Shown here: one piece after another, positions 48,065 through 57,306 of the stretch
Layout of the letters: each line of letters begins with the position of its first letter
Numbering within the stretch: position 1 is the first letter of the stretch
NCBI GenBank assembly: GCA_041751425.1
Contig: JBGSXL010000016.1
Coordinates: 1 to 64,000 of the forward strand
DNA: 64,000 nt
Source: JAVVEG01 sp041751425
GTDB lineage: Bacteria > Pseudomonadota > Gammaproteobacteria > Pseudomonadales > Pseudohongiellaceae
Reading direction: 5' to 3'
Notes under the pieces: model-generated
Told to the model about the DNA's origin: nothing
The model's input: the letters and a program-made list of their open reading frames with translations, nothing else
Database searches by the model: none
Position numbers and translations under genes: made by a program

Positions 48065-49346
48065 ACTGTGCAGCCTCAAAGGGTCGATCCATAAACTCTT
48101 CAATTTGCGCGAGAGTGGTAGGGTGTTGCACATGATAGCCCTGTACCATATCAACACCCAACTTAGTTAATGTTTCCATTTCTGAGCGGGTTTCGACTCC
48201 TTCGGCGACCAGTTTGCTGCCAATTGATTTGGCGAACATCACCATCGACATGGCAAGAGAGCGCTTAGGAAGATTGCTATCGATGTCTCGGACCAAAGAC
48301 ATATCCAGCTTGATAACCTCAGGGTGCAATTGCAGAATGTGATGCATACTGGCGTATCCGGTACCGGCATCATCAATCGCTATTCGAAGTCCCGCATCGC
48401 GCAGTGGCTGTAAAATTTCACGGAGTCGATCGTAATCTTTGACAATATCATGCTCGGAAATTTCGAGCAGCATCCTGTCCAATGGTTGTTTTTGCAGGTT
48501 GTCCGTGAACCGAGGACTCAGTAACGCCGCGGCACTGACATTACAAGTAACATACTCCCGACCTTTAAAAAGCTTCAGTATTTCCAGGCCTTTCGCAATG
48601 GAGCACATTTCCATCTCATCGGCGAGCCCTGCAGTGGCAGCCTCCGCAAACCACTTTGCCGGTCCGGGATGAACCCCTATCGGAAATCTGGACAGCGCTT
48701 CCACTCCCACCATTGTGCCTGATGTAATTGATAAGATGGGTTGCCACACCACACTGAAGTCGTCGCCGTCCAGCAGGGCGCGAATTCGCGCCTTTTTGTG
48801 TTGTAACTCTCGGTTTGCCCATTCATCCTTTTGTAGCAGCTTTCCGGCTATTTTGGCTAGCGATTGCAGGAAACTCAGATCCCTGTCGTTCAGGCTGTAG
48901 TCTTCTTGGAAACTGAAACAACAGAACGTTCCGAAGACAGTACCGTCATCGAATATGATAGGAGTACTGATATGCCCACCAATGTCCAGTTGCTGAATCA
49001 CCCTGAGTCCACGCGTTGCGGGGAAGTCGTGTGCATTCTGTATTAATTGCGGCAACCTGCCGTCCACTACACGCTGGCAATAACTGGTTGTCAATGGATC
49101 ACTAGCGCCGATTTCCACAATGTTCAACCCCTCCAACTTGTCCACGTGCTTGAATATCCGCCGACCTTTATCGAAATGAGAGATAAATGCGATGTCCATG
49201 CCCAGCTGCAAGCGAGCGGCCTTTAACAGGCTATTAAGGATTGTTGACGAGGATCCCGGTTGTGCAATGGTATCCAGACTTACCTGCATTAAATGAGAAA
49301 TGCCCGTAGGGTTGTTTCTAACGTCGTTGTGAGTAATACCAACCAT
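48063..49346 (-). CDS. GAF-EAL cyclic-di-GMP phosphodiesterase, second copy
   Basis: 427 residues from ATG 49346, preferred over 49373 because AAGG lies about 10 bases upstream. GAF domain (about 25-180) with YCQRVVDGRLPQLI and GTVFGTFCCFS; EAL domain (about 190-420) with EALSR, CNVSAAALL, EISEHD, DDAGTGYASM, VIKLD, AEGVET and QGYHV. All catalytic residues for c-di-GMP hydrolysis are present. It is a paralogue of the protein at 182-1495, sharing the GAF signature and the altered DDAG loop, so both probably answer a similar signal. Confidence 0.9.
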   Translation of the reverse strand: MVGITHNDVRNNPTGISHLMQVSLDTIAQPGSSSTILNSLLKAARLQLGMDIAFISHFDKGRRIFKHVDKLEGLNIVEIGASDPLTTSYCQRVVDGRLPQLIQNAHDFPATRGLRVIQQLDIGGHISTPIIFDDGTVFGTFCCFSFQEDYSLNDRDLSFLQSLAKIAGKLLQKDEWANRELQHKKARIRALLDGDDFSVVWQPILSITSGTMVGVEALSRFPIGVHPGPAKWFAEAATAGLADEMEMCSIAKGLEILKLFKGREYVTCNVSAAALLSPRFTDNLQKQPLDRMLLEISEHDIVKDYDRLREILQPLRDAGLRIAIDDAGTGYASMHHILQLHPEVIKLDMSLVRDIDSNLPKRSLAMSMVMFAKSIGSKLVAEGVETRSEMETLTKLGVDMVQGYHVQHPTTLAQIEEFMDRPFEAAQ

Positions 49347-49524
49347 GATTGCTAGCCTTCTAAAGTTCTGCATCGTTACAAAATGTCGCTATTTGAAATC
49401 AGCAGTCCTTGCAAGACATTTGAAATAGTGCGTAATACGATCAATCTAGCAAATATGCCGAGCGAATCTGTCCGATAGCGCACATAGCCTTGATTTCTCG
49501 CCTTTATCTATGGCTCTTACTCCG

Positions 49525-50238
49525 TCACCTCACCGTCTGCTCTACACCTAAACTGACCAACACTTCTTCAGGCGGCCCGTCATAATTCACCGACGGCTGG
49601 TTTCCCACATAACCAATCGCTTCCCAACCCTTCGGAGTTGCGTAATATGCAGCGGCGGCGAGTGAGCGGAAGCGGCTGAAGAACCTTGCGCCGGATTTGA
49701 ATTCGTCTGTGGCATGCGCTTCGAAACAAACATCGTCACAGATATTCTGCTGCTGTCCCAAAGTCAGTGTCGCAAACTCAAGACCAAATCTTCTGAAAGC
49801 TTCGGCGTCCAACCAATCAAGGCCAGGCAGCACGATCTCACGATCAAGCAACTGTGCGGGATATGGTGCGCTGACCCATTCATCTACAAAATCAACAACG
49901 CGCACTTCGCTGGCGGCGGGGCCAAGATTATCGGCAGGAATAATAACGTCTGCCAAAGCAATAGCTGCAATACGCTGTGACCGGCTCAGAGTTAATGCCC
50001 AATTATCCCCCGGGCTGTAATTATTGTTGAGCAATGGATCGCTGCCATACCCAGCCGCTGTTATTGGCGGGACACCTGGCACTGGCTCGGCGCCAAACAC
50101 ATGCGCGTCACCTAAGTGCAATGTAGCAGCAACAGCAACAAACCATTTGAACACAGTGCGACGCGGCAAACGCGGCGCATCATTAACGATCACGGGAACT
50201 GCGCTGAGAGATTCTGGTTCCTGAAAATGATGTGACAT
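49525..50238 (-). CDS. Gluconate 2-dehydrogenase subunit 3-family protein
   Basis: 237 residues. An N-terminal LPRRTVFKWFVAVAATLHLG stretch resembles a Tat signal and would carry the flavoprotein partner across the membrane. The central region (LSRSQRIAAIALADVIIPAD, DFVDEWVS, LDWLDAEAFRRFG, AAAYYATPKGWEAIGYVG) is typical of the small subunit of GMC dehydrogenases. The start overlaps the partner's stop by one base. Confidence 0.88.
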   Translation of the reverse strand: MSHHFQEPESLSAVPVIVNDAPRLPRRTVFKWFVAVAATLHLGDAHVFGAEPVPGVPPITAAGYGSDPLLNNNYSPGDNWALTLSRSQRIAAIALADVIIPADNLGPAASEVRVVDFVDEWVSAPYPAQLLDREIVLPGLDWLDAEAFRRFGLEFATLTLGQQQNICDDVCFEAHATDEFKSGARFFSRFRSLAAAAYYATPKGWEAIGYVGNQPSVNYDGPPEEVLVSLGVEQTVR

Positions 50239-52028
50239 TACAGTAGCCCTCTTCTCGATTGATCGATCAGATAATCACCGGCTCGCCATGCCAAAGCCAT
50301 GATTGTTAAGGTCGGATTCTTGTCTGCGTTAGATGGGAATGGCGTGCCGTCTACCAGAAACAGATTCTTCACATCCCAGGTCTGGTTGAAGCTATTGCAC
50401 ACTGATGTATCTCTGTCGCTGCCCATGATAGCGCCACCTACCTCATGAATAATTTTGCCGCCCGGGTCAATGCGGTTGCGGCCGGTGGTGACTGTGCGCA
50501 CTGTGCCGCCCATCGTTTCAATCAGTTCCCTGAAAGTCAGCTCGGCGTGGTCGCACATGCGTTGTTCGTGCTCAGCCCATTTCCAGTGCCATTTCAAAAC
50601 GGGCACACCCCACTTGTCTTTCACCGTATCATCGAGTTCTGCGAAACAATCGTCGTTGGGAATCATCTCGCCGCGACACGCAAAGCCCATGAATGAACCG
50701 TAATAGCGCCGCGCCTCCTCTTTAAACTTCGCACCATAGGCCCCGGCGCCCAGATCATCTGGCAGTGGGTTGCCACCACCGGGCATGCCACGGGTTGCTC
50801 CCATTTCGATGTGATAGCCACGCGGAAAGCCTAATTTCTCCGCTTCCTTGTACAGCCACCAGGGCGCATAAAAATGTGAGCCACCTGCCCCGTCTTCATT
50901 GTAAGGCAGCAGATTCTCCAGCGCCGGTATCTGACCCTGCAGACTGGTACCGACGGTATCCATGATGTATTTGCCGACCAGACCGGAACCATTCGCAATA
51001 CCGTCGGGAAACAAAGTACTCTTGGAATTGAGCATAATGCGCACGGTTTCACCACTACTGGCAGCGAGCACTACCGCCTTTGCTTTCACCTGTACGTCAT
51101 TACCGGTGGTCTTGTCGATGAAGATCACACCAGTTGCCTTGCCATCCGGCCCTACCAACACTTCCCGCACATGCGCGTTGGCTACGATATCAAGATTACC
51201 CGTCGCCAACGCAGGGGGCAGGTGTACCGTTGTACTCTGGTAATTCGCACCGGTGGAACAACCGCGTCCGCACGGCGTGGCCCAGAAGCAGGCCGCACGC
51301 GCGCGCATCGAATCACCCACAATTTTTTGTGCCCAGGTGTTACCGGGAAACAATTCCGCCGAAAGCCTGTCAGCATCCAGTTTTTTTGTCAGCACAGCAC
51401 GATGAATAGGAATAATGGGAATGCCCAGCGTCTTGCCGTGTTTCTGCGCCAACAATTCGCCGGCGCGACCTTTGGGTGGGGGCTGCAAAACGCCTTCGGG
51501 GGAATTGGGAGTGTTCTCCAATCCTTCGTTGGAACCGTAAACACCAATGAGCTGTTCGACCTTGGTGTAATACGGTTCAATTTCATCATAATCAAGAGGC
51601 CAGTCGAGTCCGAGGCCATCACGTGTTTTAGGTTTGAAATCGTAGGGTCCATTACGCAGCGAGATGCGCCCCCAGTGATTAGTGCGACCGCCGAGCATGC
51701 GCGCTCGCCACCACCAGAATTGCTCCTCCGGTTTGTCGCTTGCCTGCGTGTATGGCTCAGCTTCCATTTCCCAACCGCCATCGATGGTCGCATCATGGAA
51801 CCCGAAGAATTGTTTATCCGGAGTGGAAGTGCCCAGCAGCGGTGCCTGGTCTCTGCGTTGAAACATCGGTGTTTCAGCAACCGGATCATAAGCGCGCCCA
51901 GCTTCCAGCATCAGGCATTTGATGCCAGCCAACGTGAGCGTGAATGCCATCTGGCCACCACCCGCGCCGGAGCCCACGATGATGACGTCATAGTCCTTGG
52001 TGGCTTCTTCAGCTTTGATGGTCAGCAT
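50238..52028 (-). CDS. GMC-family dehydrogenase, large flavoprotein subunit
   Basis: 596 residues. An FAD-binding GSGAGGGQMAFTLTLAG near the N-terminus, WWWRARMLGGRTNHWGRISL, CGRGCSTGANYQST and a C-terminal NPTLTIMALAWRAGDYL fit the gluconate 2-dehydrogenase/GMC oxidoreductase family. It oxidises a sugar or alcohol and passes electrons to a membrane carrier. A dedicated cytochrome c subunit is not adjacent. Exported together with the Tat-bearing small subunit. The substrate is not predictable. Confidence 0.9.
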   Translation of the reverse strand: MLTIKAEEATKDYDVIIVGSGAGGGQMAFTLTLAGIKCLMLEAGRAYDPVAETPMFQRRDQAPLLGTSTPDKQFFGFHDATIDGGWEMEAEPYTQASDKPEEQFWWWRARMLGGRTNHWGRISLRNGPYDFKPKTRDGLGLDWPLDYDEIEPYYTKVEQLIGVYGSNEGLENTPNSPEGVLQPPPKGRAGELLAQKHGKTLGIPIIPIHRAVLTKKLDADRLSAELFPGNTWAQKIVGDSMRARAACFWATPCGRGCSTGANYQSTTVHLPPALATGNLDIVANAHVREVLVGPDGKATGVIFIDKTTGNDVQVKAKAVVLAASSGETVRIMLNSKSTLFPDGIANGSGLVGKYIMDTVGTSLQGQIPALENLLPYNEDGAGGSHFYAPWWLYKEAEKLGFPRGYHIEMGATRGMPGGGNPLPDDLGAGAYGAKFKEEARRYYGSFMGFACRGEMIPNDDCFAELDDTVKDKWGVPVLKWHWKWAEHEQRMCDHAELTFRELIETMGGTVRTVTTGRNRIDPGGKIIHEVGGAIMGSDRDTSVCNSFNQTWDVKNLFLVDGTPFPSNADKNPTLTIMALAWRAGDYLIDQSRRGLL

Positions 52029-52108
52029 GGCAGTATCCCATTTCAGTGTTGTTATAGGCAGGGTTCGTTCAGTTTTAACACTTGTTCATAAGCGAGTCAT
52101 CTGCAATT

Positions 52109-54082
52109 TTATTGGGACCGCTGTAACTCATCACCAGACGCCAATTCGAATGTTAAGGCCGTTTCATCCGTCAACCGGAAAGATGCATCGAACACCTGAG
52201 TTCCCAGACGGATAATATCTCTGTAAATGCCTGTTGAAGTTTCGAACCTGCCGCTGCAACGTGCAAGAGATGGGTTGGCGCCAGACACCGATTGTGAATG
52301 TCTGTTCGCGATCAAGCGTAGCGCCCCTTGCTCCAACGACGTGATCGCAAAAGTCACATCAAGATTACCACCGAAAGCAGGATCAGGCTGATCCCGGGTG
52401 TAAACCTGTAAACAGGAGTAAAGGCGCTCGTACCCTTCAGCTATGGCACCGATACGTTGGTAGGGCAGCTCGTAACCTGCATCTGACTTGACACCGTTGA
52501 TTGCACCCAGATATCTCTCATTTCTGACTGGCACGAAGGAGGAAACCACATTGGCTGCAGGGGTGCCAGTGAAAGGCAGCGTTAAAGAGACCTTCAACAA
52601 AGTCTGAAATCCAGGTCCGGCATTTGATGACCCTTGGTTACTGCCATCGTAGCGAAAAGAATCATCATTGACTTGTATAAAAAATTCGTAATCACCCGGG
52701 TCCGGGTAACTGACATCTTGCCACGCAGTTTGTGAAGCCTGGCCAAGACTTTCCAAAAGAAAATTGTCTAAAAAGCCATTTCCATTTCTGTCGATGCGCT
52801 GTCCCGGCAGATGCCATATCACATTAATGTTATCTCCCTCCGGATCATCCACTACCACCTGCAGGCGGACGCTTTGCTCGGTGTTGCCAGCCTCTATTAA
52901 TACACGCGCCTCAGGCGCACGGTTATATTCCGTCCAGGTATCAACCATCATTGACGTACTGAACAATAACTGCGGGTTATCGATATGCTCTTCATCTTCA
53001 ACAATAAAAAGCCTCCACAAGCCAGGCTGAGTTCTCATCACATCAGCATGATCGACAAACGCCGGCCGAATACACGCTTGACGAGCTGCGCAACTAAGAA
53101 TCATTGGGGTACTTGCGTAGAGATATCCCGATGGGTGAATCATCTTTAGTCGCGCAGGTACATCAATTGCTGACAAGTTTTCAAAGTTGCCAATGGCACC
53201 TGCAAACCATACAGTGCTGCCAACCGGCGTGCTGTCGTCCAAATGCGATACACTCGGATTACTGGGATTATCCAGATAGATACGGTCACCCGTGTTCATA
53301 TTGGGGTGTTGGTTAGGTTTAAACAGGTAACGGGTCTTGTTCGCTGTTGCTGCCGGGGGCGGCATATATAACCATTCGTTCAATGACATATGCGGAGATA
53401 ACGGCTCAGTCGGTTCCCCGTACAGAGTTTGAACCGCCCGAATATCATCCTCCATAGGGTGTTGCAAACGGTTATACGGGTTGGCAAACATCGTTGACTG
53501 AGGGTTGTCGGAATGTCCAAGCCCAATAAGATGCCCCAACTCATGGGTGAGCACGCGTAACATGCCTAATTTGCCATGTTGCCATGTAGCATCGCTGTTC
53601 AATCGCACGTTGCCACCTGAATAAGGAAAGTAGCCCAGTGAATTGTCAAATTGACCCGGCTGCGGGCCTGCGCGGCCAGCCCATCTACTTGCGGTATCGT
53701 GTTCCCAGATCACGGGCACATCGTCTGCGCGTGACGGTTGCGAACCTGCCAGCGCTATATCAAACCGGATACCGCTAACCCGCGCCCAGCGATCTGTTGC
53801 CTCACGAAGCATGTCCATCATGAGCTGACTATCAGCATACTCATCGTGAGCACCGGTGGGGTCATAACGCAGATGAACCGTCCCGACCCATTTGCCAAAA
53901 GCACCGCCAACCCCAAGCGCCGGCCATAGCTCACTATCCCTTTGTTGCTCATCCAACAGCACAACGGCGGTCGCCAAGACAGGAATTGCCACCAGAAAAA
54001 CCACTAACAAGGCTGGCACGCACGACGCACGCAAGGTGACCGAGCGTCCCCTTTGCAACCGTGAAGCTCTGCTTGCCAGCAT
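52109..54082 (-). CDS. Matrixin-like secreted zinc metalloprotease
   Basis: 657 residues from ATG 54082 (54136 also possible), with a hydrophobic export segment (VPALLVVFLVAIPVLATAVV). The protease domain (about 55-230) contains HELGHLIGLGH, the full HExxHxxGxxH zinc motif, followed by STMFANPY (Met-turn). The remaining 400 residues appear to be beta-sandwich domains (NQHPNMNTGDRIYLD; PEARVLIEAG; PLPFTGTP-type). It likely degrades extracellular proteins; no Cys-switch prodomain is seen. Confidence 0.85.
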   Translation of the reverse strand: MLASRASRLQRGRSVTLRASCVPALLVVFLVAIPVLATAVVLLDEQQRDSELWPALGVGGAFGKWVGTVHLRYDPTGAHDEYADSQLMMDMLREATDRWARVSGIRFDIALAGSQPSRADDVPVIWEHDTASRWAGRAGPQPGQFDNSLGYFPYSGGNVRLNSDATWQHGKLGMLRVLTHELGHLIGLGHSDNPQSTMFANPYNRLQHPMEDDIRAVQTLYGEPTEPLSPHMSLNEWLYMPPPAATANKTRYLFKPNQHPNMNTGDRIYLDNPSNPSVSHLDDSTPVGSTVWFAGAIGNFENLSAIDVPARLKMIHPSGYLYASTPMILSCAARQACIRPAFVDHADVMRTQPGLWRLFIVEDEEHIDNPQLLFSTSMMVDTWTEYNRAPEARVLIEAGNTEQSVRLQVVVDDPEGDNINVIWHLPGQRIDRNGNGFLDNFLLESLGQASQTAWQDVSYPDPGDYEFFIQVNDDSFRYDGSNQGSSNAGPGFQTLLKVSLTLPFTGTPAANVVSSFVPVRNERYLGAINGVKSDAGYELPYQRIGAIAEGYERLYSCLQVYTRDQPDPAFGGNLDVTFAITSLEQGALRLIANRHSQSVSGANPSLARCSGRFETSTGIYRDIIRLGTQVFDASFRLTDETALTFELASGDELQRSQ

Positions 54083-54147
54083 TATCGCCTCCGCAAGATT
54101 ATCGTTAGCAATCCGAGACTGCCAAAACCTTACCACGTAGAAGTGGC

Positions 54148-54181
54148 AAAGCGCGAGACCATCAGGATGGTCTCGCGCTTT
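54148..54181. terminator. Perfect 16-bp inverted repeat, likely terminator
   Basis: AAAGCGCGAGACCATC (54148-54163) and GATGGTCTCGCGCTTT (54166-54181) pair completely. It lies past the end of the VNG-repeat gene on the minus strand and before the matrixin gene. The stem ends in a short A/T pair run. Confidence 0.7.
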
Positions 54182-54243
54182 GGGAGGGTTGCCTTAGCGG
54201 GCGTAGCAGCGCTCGTTACGGGCTCCAACTGCAGAACTACAGA

Positions 54244-54942
54244 TCAATAGTGATGCTCAATACTGTCAACCCGCGCACGCTCATGAATCTTCAGATCCAC
54301 TTCGCGGTACAGATGGATGGTGCCATTGACGCGAGAGTCGGCATCCACTTCCACCACCTGCTTGCGTGAATTGCCCCAGTTCCAGCTGAATGGCCAAAAG
54401 CCGGTTCTGCGTTTTTTGATGATAATGTCACCTTCGACAACAGCGCCATCCAGAACGCGGATATTGCCGTTGCTGGTTTCGATATTGCCACCAACACTCG
54501 CCGCCACGATATCAATAGAACCATTCACGGTAGTGACGTCTTCACCAATCTCGCTGCCATCCTGTACGCGGATTCCGCCATTCACGGTACTAAGCGATTG
54601 CCGAACAGAAACCGACTCACCCAACTGAATGCTGCCATTTACGGTTTCAGCGGAACGAATGGAACTGTTGTCGGCAACTCTGACCCCACCATTTACGGTG
54701 CTGATATCGGCTGCGTTGGCACGGTCACGAAGATTGACACTGCCATTAACTGTGCTGACGTTGGCCGCCAGTTGCGATTCGGCAACGGTGATGCTGCCAT
54801 TCACTTTGCGTATGTTCTGCCGCGCATCCTCTGCGTGAGCACCACTAAGATAGGCGCTGAAAATCAGCGTCAGTACCACTGAGAAGATCAGTTTGATACG
54901 GCTCATCTGTTTAGTTTTCATGCCAGTTTTAACGCAGTTCAT
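54244..54942 (-). CDS. Exported VNG-repeat solenoid protein
   Basis: 232 residues; ATG behind AAGGAT. Signal peptide (LIFSVVLTLIFSAYLSGAHA). The mature protein has seven repeats of about 19-20 residues, each holding (T/K)VNGS(I/V) or TVNGG(I/V), the last TSNGNI; then a KKRRTGFWPFSWNWG spacer and a VNGTIHLYREVDLKIHERA end. The pattern suggests a short right-handed beta-solenoid resembling polymer-forming (bactofilin-like) or DUF4097-type proteins. It might self-assemble in the periplasm; that is inference. Confidence 0.65.
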   Translation of the reverse strand: MNCVKTGMKTKQMSRIKLIFSVVLTLIFSAYLSGAHAEDARQNIRKVNGSITVAESQLAANVSTVNGSVNLRDRANAADISTVNGGVRVADNSSIRSAETVNGSIQLGESVSVRQSLSTVNGGIRVQDGSEIGEDVTTVNGSIDIVAASVGGNIETSNGNIRVLDGAVVEGDIIIKKRRTGFWPFSWNWGNSRKQVVEVDADSRVNGTIHLYREVDLKIHERARVDSIEHHY

Positions 54943-55242
54943 TTTTCTATCCTTTTTTGTTTTTACGCTTACTCAGCGTTGCTCGTTATCTTGCGAATTG
55001 TTTGGTAGCTCTGTTGCTAGTGCTTTTGATAGTTCTCTTGCTAGTCTGTAGCAAATAGCCTGCCAAAATTAGAAAATCATTGAATTACAATAAGATACAA
55101 CAATTAACGCGCCGGGCTATTGGTGTTTTTAACCATTTAGTCCGCTTTTTTACCAATTGCTGGCACTTCGCGGTCACCAATAGCATGTTTGTTAAGCGTT
55201 TAGTCGAACAGGCACTGCAAAAGGTTGCAATGGCAGGATGGA
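54943..55242. other. Intergenic region
   Basis: AT-rich 300 bp with TTGCTAGT repeated at about 55012 and 55034. It probably contains the promoter of the VNG-repeat gene. No gene or element seen. Confidence 0.5.
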
Positions 55243-56871
55243 TTATGGATTGAGCTGCTGCGAATCAGCCTGATCCAACTGCGTGATGAACCATGCGAGA
55301 AAGCGTGCCATGCGTTCCAGCCCCGGCGTTGAGATCGCCTCCAGCACTTCTCCACTGGTGTGATACAGAGGTGGCGCCTGCATGGTTGTAACAACCGCGA
55401 CACCCAACGGTGTGAAACCACCGCCTTCGCCGCTGGCCATTGTAGAGACATCAGACACAAAGTTGACGCCGTAGCGTTGCACGCCCTGCGTAAACAAATT
55501 ATTGATGAACGGCGCTGAATTAGAGACGCCTGCTACGATAGGTGCTTCCACGGAATCTGCGATGTATTCCCGATAGCCATCGGCGAACAGCGATCTGGCG
55601 GGCGTGAAATTGCGCTGTGCCACATGTTCGATGTTAAGCGCTACCACAGTATTCTCAGCCAGCCCGGGGTTCATGCCCACAAACTGCCTGGGGCCATGCA
55701 GCCCTGGCGTGTGGTGTCCCGCACTTGCTAAAAATACCAGCGTTCGCTGTGGTTGATTCTGGGGTCGCGCAAAATAGCGTGCCAGAGCAGTTTGTACGGC
55801 AAGGCCATCACCGTTATCCCCGGCCCCGTCAAACCAGGCATCAGCATGCGCGTTGATGACAATGACTTCGTTAGCGCGCGTTGGATGATTGCCGGGAATA
55901 ATCGCCAGACCATTGCGTGCAGACAACCCGCTGTGGCGCTCTGAACTCAGTTGCAGTTGCATTTGGAGTTGCGTGAAGTTGCCAGCCATCGCTGCCTGAT
56001 TCATAACCTCTTCCAGAAAGGCACCGTCACGGCCGCCGATATTGAAACAGGGGCCGCCACAATTGCTCAGGTCCAGCGCTCGCTCATTACCGGGCTGATC
56101 GATGATATTGATGACGGCAACGGCGCCGCGCGCGAACAAGTCCCGGGCACGAGGAACGGCGGGTGTGCGTTCAAAAACCAGATGCGCCTGAGGAGTAATG
56201 TGCTGAATAGCTATCTTTCCTTCCAGATCAGCCAACATGGCTTCAGCCGCACCGCCCTTGCCTACATAGGCCAAGGGCGCACTCAGGATACCGTCAATCT
56301 CTGACGGCGACAGTGGCATAGCGGTTTCCAGAACCACATCGGCACTGCCAACGCCAAAAACTTCATTCCCTAACAACCTGACTTCCCACGACAGCGGCGT
56401 CCAGAAACTGCTGCTCTCATCCTGTTTGAAATCCTGCACGCGAACATCCGCTATACCGGCTGCGCGAAACTGCTCGACGCTCCAATCCACTGTTTTTTCA
56501 CCTGACGGGAACCCGCTGATGCGACCCCACAATTGGCCTTCGCCAATTTCATTCACCCGCCTGCTCTCGCGGGAGAAAGCAATGATAGCCTCCAGGTCCT
56601 GGCGAATTCGTGTACCTTCCAGCTCCGGGTAAACATCTTCTCCGGCTGGCACCATAGCGGGCACAGGCTCCCGTTCACCTACCAATGCTGGCAAATTATG
56701 AGGTGTAAACGCGGGCGGTAGCGGCAGGCCAAACCACGGTAGTTGTGTCTCCTGGGCATGCCCGTTGAGTGCAAACAGCAACAGACTAACTCCGGTTAAG
56801 GGAAAAAAGGAATATCGCTTTCTGCAATCGACGCATTGTTGTTTCGTTAGAGTTCTAATTGCGTTTTTCAT
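55243..56871 (-). CDS. M28-family exported peptidase variant
   Basis: 542 residues from ATG 56871, with a signal peptide (FFPLTGVSLLLFALNGHAQ). A protease-associated domain lies in the middle (AYVGKGGAAEAMLADLEGKI; ARDLFARGAVAVINIID). The M28 core has VINAHADAWFDGAGDNGDG (two metal ligands). In M28 enzymes an FxxxEExGLxGS motif carries the catalytic base and a metal-binding Glu; here it reads LASAGHHTPGLHG, without acidic residues. The protein may be inactive or use a different metal set. Late His (PLYHTSGE) is present. Confidence 0.82.
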   Translation of the reverse strand: MKNAIRTLTKQQCVDCRKRYSFFPLTGVSLLLFALNGHAQETQLPWFGLPLPPAFTPHNLPALVGEREPVPAMVPAGEDVYPELEGTRIRQDLEAIIAFSRESRRVNEIGEGQLWGRISGFPSGEKTVDWSVEQFRAAGIADVRVQDFKQDESSSFWTPLSWEVRLLGNEVFGVGSADVVLETAMPLSPSEIDGILSAPLAYVGKGGAAEAMLADLEGKIAIQHITPQAHLVFERTPAVPRARDLFARGAVAVINIIDQPGNERALDLSNCGGPCFNIGGRDGAFLEEVMNQAAMAGNFTQLQMQLQLSSERHSGLSARNGLAIIPGNHPTRANEVIVINAHADAWFDGAGDNGDGLAVQTALARYFARPQNQPQRTLVFLASAGHHTPGLHGPRQFVGMNPGLAENTVVALNIEHVAQRNFTPARSLFADGYREYIADSVEAPIVAGVSNSAPFINNLFTQGVQRYGVNFVSDVSTMASGEGGGFTPLGVAVVTTMQAPPLYHTSGEVLEAISTPGLERMARFLAWFITQLDQADSQQLNP

Positions 56872-57306
56872 TTCCCGATCCCAATGTGAGTCCTGATGAG
56901 ACACTACACTACCAGAATACGTATGCAAAAGACCGATTGGTCGCGATTGACTCCGACGCCTCCGCCGGTTTTAGATATCGAGCATCGCCACGTTACCCGA
57001 ACTATTATTTAAATTATTCCATTGATTTGTTGCACGTTGCAAAATCTGATGTAACATCCAACTTAACACGCAACTAAAGGAATTCGGATGCGTGGCTACC
57101 TGCAACACTGAACTGATTGTTCAAACCAAAACTTGCAAACAGCAAGAAACGACAATGCAACCTCTCCACTGGAGAGGGCCTGTAGTTAAGAATTAAGCCC
57201 TCTGGCGCTGTAGCAAAAGCTTTCCTTTGGAGAAAATAAAGGGTGTGTAACTCTTTAGTTTGTTTCTCGACGGGATCGTTTTTACTAATAACAAGAGGGT
57301 GACTCA
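56872..57306. other. Divergent promoter region between M28 peptidase and TonB receptor
   Basis: 435 bp with no gene. TTGCA-CGT-TGCAA at 57030-57042 is a small inverted repeat, possibly an operator. From 57162 onward overlapping hairpins occur in the presumed leader of the TonB receptor gene. AGAGGG lies before the receptor ATG. Confidence 0.5.
57162..57204 (+). promoter_or_regulatory. Mutually exclusive hairpins in TonB receptor leader
   Basis: CCTCTCC (57162-57168) pairs with GGAGAGG (57172-57178). Alternatively AGAGGGC (57174-57180) pairs with GCCCTCT (57198-57204). The two stems share bases 57174-57178 and cannot form together. This is the layout of an attenuator or riboswitch expression platform. 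No known riboswitch core (for example a cobalamin box) is recognised. Confidence 0.35.
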
